12,840 nucleotides of DNA, taken from NCBI GenBank assembly GCA_910585135.1, contig CAJUEB010000049.1:1-12840 (forward strand), written 5' to 3'. Numbering within the stretch: the stretch's first letter is position 1; the number at the start of each line of letters is the position of its first letter. The position numbers and the translations under genes were made by a program. This document shows positions 11,861-12,840 of the stretch, one piece after another. The notes beneath the pieces are model-generated. The model did not search any database. It was not told where the DNA came from and saw only the letters and a program-made list of their open reading frames with translations. Source of the stretch: an uncultured Eubacteriales bacterium. GTDB taxonomy: Bacteria; Bacillota; Clostridia; Peptostreptococcales; Anaerovoracaceae.

Positions 11861-12840
11861 ATGGATAAAAACGTGAGACCTGAAACAATGGAGCGCATTA
11901 AGACGAAAGCACAGGCGGAGGCTTTTATTGCGGAAGAAGTCAGGAAGGTAAGGGAACAGGTAGGCGACAAAAAAGTGCTTTTAGCATTGTCAGGCGGCGT
12001 GGATTCCTCGGTAGTTGCGGCTTTGCTGATCAAAGCGATCGGAAAACAGCTCGTGTGCGTCCATGTGAATCATGGCCTTTTGCGCAAAGGTGAGCCGGAG
12101 CAGGTTGTCAAGGTGTTCCGGGATGAAATGGATGCAAATTTGGTGTATGTAGATGCTGTCGATCGGTTTTTGGATAAGCTGGCGGGCGTTGCAGAGCCGG
12201 AACGAAAGCGAAAGATTATCGGTGAAGAGTTTATCCGCGTGTTTGAGGAGGAAGCACGTAAATTGGAAGGCATTGCATTTTTAGCACAGGGGACGATTTA
12301 TCCTGATATTTTGGAAAGCGACGGCGTAAAGGCGCATCACAATGTTGGCGGGCTTCCGGAAGATATGGTGTTTGAGCTGGTTGAGCCGGTGAAGTTGCTG
12401 TTTAAGGATGAGGTTCGTGTCGTGGGAAGCGCGCTTGGCCTGCCTGATAATATGGTATTTCGCCAGCCGTTCCCAGGCCCTGGGCTTGGCGTGCGCTGCT
12501 TGGGTGCGATTACCCGTGACAGGCTGGAGGCGGTTCGTGAATCGGATGCGATCCTGCGTGAAGAGTTTGCGAAAAATGGCCTGGAGGGGAAAGTGTGGCA
12601 GTATTTTACCGCTGTGCCGGATTTTAAATCTGTCGGTGTGACGGATGGCAAGCGGACTTATGCGTTTCCTGTGATTATCAGGGCTGTCAACACGGTAGAT
12701 GCGATGACGGCAACCGTTGAGGAAGTGCCTTATGCGCTACTAAAGCATATTACCGGGCGGATCACAAGCGAGGTGGCAGGCGTGAACCGGGTGCTGTATG
12801 ATCTGACGCCGAAGCCGAGCGGGACGATTGAGTGGGAATA
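11861..12840 (+). CDS. guaA: GMP synthase ATP-pyrophosphatase subunit, no glutaminase domain (stop cut by window edge)
   Basis: Converts XMP to GMP by ATP-dependent adenylation and amination. The 326 visible residues are the whole ATPPase and dimerisation part: FIAEEVRKVREQVGDKKVLL leading into the P-loop SGGVDSS at 44-50, AQGTIYPDILES at 142-153, HHNVGGLPEDM at 159-169, QPFPGPGLGVR at 202-212, RAVNTVDAMTA at 274-284, and the canonical end PSGTIEWE. The last two bases, TA, must begin the stop codon. Standard bacterial GuaA is about 510-525 residues with a class I glutamine amidotransferase in front; here a GGAGG (11850-11854) six bases before ATG 11861 starts directly at the ATPPase, as in two-subunit archaeal enzymes. 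An in-frame upstream extension to 11747 exists, but it is basic, short and without a well-placed ribosome-binding site, and contains no amidotransferase motif. Ammonia must come free or from a separate subunit encoded elsewhere. Confidence 0.93.
   Translation, partial: MDKNVRPETMERIKTKAQAEAFIAEEVRKVREQVGDKKVLLALSGGVDSSVVAALLIKAIGKQLVCVHVNHGLLRKGEPEQVVKVFRDEMDANLVYVDAVDRFLDKLAGVAEPERKRKIIGEEFIRVFEEEARKLEGIAFLAQGTIYPDILESDGVKAHHNVGGLPEDMVFELVEPVKLLFKDEVRVVGSALGLPDNMVFRQPFPGPGLGVRCLGAITRDRLEAVRESDAILREEFAKNGLEGKVWQYFTAVPDFKSVGVTDGKRTYAFPVIIRAVNTVDAMTATVEEVPYALLKHITGRITSEVAGVNRVLYDLTPKPSGTIEWE

Overview
The window looks like chromosomal DNA of an anaerobic, low-to-moderate GC Firmicute of the class Clostridia. 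The pointers are strong AGGAGG-type ribosome-binding sites, consensus sigma-A promoters, an S-box (SAM-I) riboswitch, a ferredoxin-tailed aldo/keto reductase, and clostridial-type MetK, LysC and PurC. The genus cannot be fixed from sequence alone. No tRNA, rRNA, CRISPR array, prophage or intact insertion sequence was seen.

Layout. (1) 2-664: C-terminal part of a saccharopine-dehydrogenase-family enzyme on +, closed by a strong terminator. (2) 745-3768, on -: a DUF4143-type AAA ATPase with a nuclease-like C-terminus, then an Fe-S aldo/keto reductase. The reductase leader holds three tandem 44-bp hairpin repeats. (3) 3769-4962, on -: an unrecognised 397-residue protein with a TTG start, divergent from (4). 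(4) 5048-9518, on +: consensus promoter, SAM-I riboswitch, metK, lysC (1-nt overlap with metK) and, after 143 bp with no terminator seen, guaB. This IMP dehydrogenase closely resembles the Tritrichomonas foetus enzyme, down to catalytic residue numbers. A strong terminator follows. (5) 9525-9594: a fragment that folds like domains V and VI of a group II intron, directly behind that terminator. (6) 9715-10398, on -: purC, with its own terminator and an extended -10 promoter. (7) 10399-11860: two long, mostly empty intergenic stretches around a small VOC (glyoxalase-fold) gene. (8) 11861 to the end: guaA coding only the ATP-pyrophosphatase half of GMP synthase; the glutaminase half is absent from this window.

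How it fits together. metK and lysC make SAM and feed the aspartate pathway under SAM feedback. guaB, purC and guaA are purine genes: SAICAR synthesis, IMP to XMP, and XMP to GMP. No single new system is evident. The most interesting items are the hairpin array in the reductase leader, the isolated intron 3' end, the T. foetus-type IMPDH possibly transcribed from a SAM riboswitch, and the standalone GMP synthase ATPase subunit.
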